The notes under the pieces were generated by a model that searched no databases, had not been told where the DNA came from, and worked only from the letters and a program-made list of their open reading frames with translations. Shown here one piece after another: positions 33,887 to 35,946 of a DNA stretch of 35,946 nt. The position numbers and the translations under genes are program-made. Numbering within the stretch: position 1 is the stretch's first letter; each line of letters starts with the position of its first letter. Origin of the DNA: an uncultured Blautia sp. (GTDB lineage Bacteria; Bacillota; Clostridia; Lachnospirales; Lachnospiraceae); assembly GCA_934378195.1 (NCBI GenBank), contig CAKRPO010000019.1, positions 1 through 35,946 of the forward strand, read 5' to 3'.

Positions 33887-34926
33887 CAAATATGATAATG
33901 GGAACGCTGCTGGCGGCAGGATATCTTGTTGTGTTTTGGCTGTTCGGGACACTTGTTCCGGAAAAGTTTCAGACCAGAAGATTCCCAATTATGTGTATTA
34001 CCGGATTTTTGCTGTACTATACGTTGTTTGAAATTATAGCATTTCCGATGAAATATTTTTGCTGTTCTTTGAAACAACTGACGATCATATGGGGGTGTCT
34101 GCTGCTTTTTCTCTTTATCTATATTATCAGGAAAAAGAGAACTGTATTGATGGACAGTATCAGAAGAATTCCGGGGAACAGGCAGAAGAATCTTTCCTTA
34201 TTCATACTGGTTGTTGCGGCGATTGGTCTTGCGGTATTTCTGGGATTAAATACCAATACTTTGTCAAATTATGATTCAAACAATTATATAGGACTTCCGG
34301 TAGCATCCGTGTATTCCAATACACTGGACAGAGTGGTACCATATACAGGAAAAATTCTGGCAAGACCGGAGCAGTTCTATATTATGAATACAGACACACT
34401 ACAGAGTGCGATTATTTATCAGGTGCTGAATATTCATCCACTTATGGAAAGAAAATGGAGCTTTACGATTGCTATGGTCCTTCTTTTTGTGATGGGATTG
34501 TATTTGTGTGCTGACAGCTTTTTTGAAAAAAAAGAAGCGGAAAAAACAGTATTTATACTGATGACTGGTCTGGTTCTTCTTTTTTCATATAGTCTGGGTG
34601 GCGTTTCTCAGTATTTTGCATATCGGACATATGAAGGCAAAGCAATCATTGCTTATCTGTATATGACGCTGATCTTTGGTTTTTGTCTGGCAGCGTATCG
34701 CCGGAAGGATGGAATGTGGCCATGGTGTGGCATGTTTTTGTGCGGTACAGGAGGGATTGCATTTAGCAATTCTGCACTGTTCATTGTTCCATGTATGATT
34801 GCTGTTACTCTGTTTCCGTACATTCTGACAGAAGGAATCTGTAAAAAGCAATGGAAGCTTTTGAAACGATATATTATTGTATTGCTGCCGTCCGCATTCT
34901 GGATGCTGATCAGTAATCTGGTATAG
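33883..34926 (+). CDS. Polytopic membrane protein, possibly DUF6077/GT-C-like
   Basis: A 347-residue integral membrane protein of unknown function with about nine hydrophobic segments. After the third segment comes an outside loop NYDSNNYIGLPVAS, which resembles the Asp-containing first loop of GT-C glycosyltransferases. I tentatively match the whole to the DUF6077 family of Lachnospiraceae, from memory. The start overlaps the Mo-subunit stop (ATGA), so it is translated with the hydroxylase operon, an unexpected pairing. It stops at TAG 34924 and a second membrane gene follows after 25 bases, so it may be half of a longer protein. Confidence 0.75.
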   Translation: MTNMIMGTLLAAGYLVVFWLFGTLVPEKFQTRRFPIMCITGFLLYYTLFEIIAFPMKYFCCSLKQLTIIWGCLLLFLFIYIIRKKRTVLMDSIRRIPGNRQKNLSLFILVVAAIGLAVFLGLNTNTLSNYDSNNYIGLPVASVYSNTLDRVVPYTGKILARPEQFYIMNTDTLQSAIIYQVLNIHPLMERKWSFTIAMVLLFVMGLYLCADSFFEKKEAEKTVFILMTGLVLLFSYSLGGVSQYFAYRTYEGKAIIAYLYMTLIFGFCLAAYRRKDGMWPWCGMFLCGTGGIAFSNSALFIVPCMIAVTLFPYILTEGICKKQWKLLKRYIIVLLPSAFWMLISNLV

Positions 34927-34951
34927 TGAGAATCATAAGGAGGAAGAATTA

Positions 34952-35770
34952 TTGGAAAACATAAAAGAAACGGTACAGTTTCTGATAGAGTCCTTCCAGA
35001 CTTATACAGGAAATAATCCAATCTGGATTCTTTATCCGATAGCTTTGCTCATAATCTGGTTTCTTGGAAAAAAAGAAGACCGCAAACTGTTTGTGGGAGT
35101 GCTCGTAACGGAGTGTCTTACAATATTTAATCCTTTTGTGGTGAAATTTTTGCTTGATGTATTTGGTTTTGGAAGCAGATTTGTCAGATTTCTGTGGATT
35201 CTTGTGTTTTTTATTACGGTAGGTTATGCGTTGACACTACTGATCTTTGTATCAGCCAAAAAATGGGTACAGATCCTGACAGGAGTAATTTGTTTTGCAC
35301 TGATTCTGGTACTGGGTGTTCCAGTATTCAGTGGGGCAGCGGAAGCACCGTATATAAAGGCAACAAATGTATATTTTACGGATCAGGAGATTCTGGATCT
35401 CTCTAATATCATACACAGTGAAGGGATTGAACAGCCGAGAATCCTCAGCGACGGACTGCTGCTTGTTTACAGACAATATGATCCGGATGTGACATCATAT
35501 GTGAGCCGAAGAATTCTTCAGAGGATAGAGAGAAGTTCGGAAGAGTCCTTTATGAAACTGAAAAAAGTAAAGGAATGGAGAAAAAAAGTAATAGCGGTTT
35601 ATTTTTATCATGATTTTTCTGTGGATGTGGAAGAATTTCAGAAGCTGCTTCACTGGAGTAATGTCAGCTATATTATTTCCACATCAGAGGAATTGGATGA
35701 ATATCTTTCTGCTTCCAATATGTATGTACTTGGACAGACGGGAAACTGTCGTGTATGGAAAGTGGTTTGA
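34952..35770 (+). CDS. Membrane protein with soluble C-terminal domain, TTG start
   Basis: A 272-residue protein I do not recognise. Four or five membrane segments (about 25-45, 50-75, 80-105, 108-130) are followed by a soluble domain of about 140 residues containing YFTDQEILDLSNII and VSYIISTSEELDEYL. AAGGAGG (34937-34943) ends eight bases before the TTG, a good reason to accept the rare start. Placed behind the preceding protein it would supply the last membrane helices and soluble domain of a GT-C-like layout of about 620 residues in total. It may be a split gene or a partner subunit. Confidence 0.75.
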   Translation: MENIKETVQFLIESFQTYTGNNPIWILYPIALLIIWFLGKKEDRKLFVGVLVTECLTIFNPFVVKFLLDVFGFGSRFVRFLWILVFFITVGYALTLLIFVSAKKWVQILTGVICFALILVLGVPVFSGAAEAPYIKATNVYFTDQEILDLSNIIHSEGIEQPRILSDGLLLVYRQYDPDVTSYVSRRILQRIERSSEESFMKLKKVKEWRKKVIAVYFYHDFSVDVEEFQKLLHWSNVSYIISTSEELDEYLSASNMYVLGQTGNCRVWKVV

Positions 35771-35826
35771 AGCTTGAAAGAAAGTACTCTCGATAATAGT
35801 CTGAAAAGTAGGAATTATTCAAAAAC

Positions 35827-35855
35827 TTTACAAATACTCAAATATGTGCTATATT
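35827..35855 (+). promoter_or_regulatory. Promoter of tRNA-Arg
   Basis: TTTACA (35827-35832) and TATATT (35850-35855) with a 17-base spacer, 24 bases before the tRNA. No terminator for the upstream membrane gene was seen in 35771-35826. Confidence 0.7.
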
Positions 35856-35878
35856 ATAAAAAGCTTTAAGAAAAGCTT

Positions 35879-35946
35879 GCACCTGTAGCTCAGTGGATAG
35901 AGCAGTGGTTTCCGGTACCATGTGCGGGGGTTCGATTCCCTTCAGG
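35879..35946 (+). tRNA. tRNA-Arg, anticodon CCG, 3' end cut by window edge
   Basis: The 5' acceptor GCACCTG, D arm GCTC/GAGC, anticodon stem GTGGT/ACCAT with loop TTCCGGT, anticodon CCG (35912-35914), and T arm GGGGG-TTCGATT-CCCTT are visible. The sequence ends in TCAGG, so the last acceptor bases are off the window. Confidence 0.95.

Overview
The window reads as chromosomal DNA from a Gram-positive anaerobe of the Lachnospiraceae/Clostridia type. This is inferred from four things: AT-leaning, Firmicutes-like promoters and strong AGGAGG ribosome binding sites; a T-box leader; the pairing of an archaeal-type AspRS with GatCAB; and diaminopimelate synthesis through DapL. Nearly every gene is on the + strand.

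Region 1 (1-16083) is a block of glutamine and amide-nitrogen metabolism. It holds purF (cut by the left edge), pyrG, gltB-gltD, glnA, an ANTAR-type RNA-binding regulator, and aspS2-gatC-gatA-gatB for tRNA-dependent amidation. pyrG and glnA both have a strong promoter followed by a terminator-like hairpin inside the leader, which suggests attenuation. The glnA promoter also sits inside a perfect 8-bp inverted repeat. GlnA lacks several residues that are usually invariant, and AspRS carries the two residues associated with a non-discriminating enzyme.

Region 2 (16134-22547) is ordinary metabolism: dapL, an M18 aminopeptidase, a HAD phosphatase, a tyrosine phosphatase with an extra N-terminal domain, and ilvN-ilvC ending in a strong terminator.

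Region 3 (22589-27804) is the most distinctive part. It has its own promoter, an ER/SipW-type signal peptidase, three paralogous exported proteins with SipW-type (TasA/CalY-like) N-termini, and a large secreted adhesin. One of the three exported proteins ends in a PVKTG sorting-like tail. I read the region as a surface-fibre or biofilm-matrix locus, lying between the ilv genes and a tRNA-Pro gene.

Region 4 (27885-30178) has tRNA-Pro(GGG), then a leucine-specific T-box leader (specifier CTC) controlling a long type-2 leuA, closed by a terminator.

Region 5 (30240-35770) begins with a perfect 10-bp inverted repeat. A three-subunit molybdenum hydroxylase follows (FAD, 2Fe-2S and Mo subunits). 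Its last gene overlaps a polytopic membrane protein, and a second membrane protein comes after that. The window ends inside a tRNA-Arg(CCG) gene. No CRISPR array, insertion sequence, phage gene or rRNA was seen.
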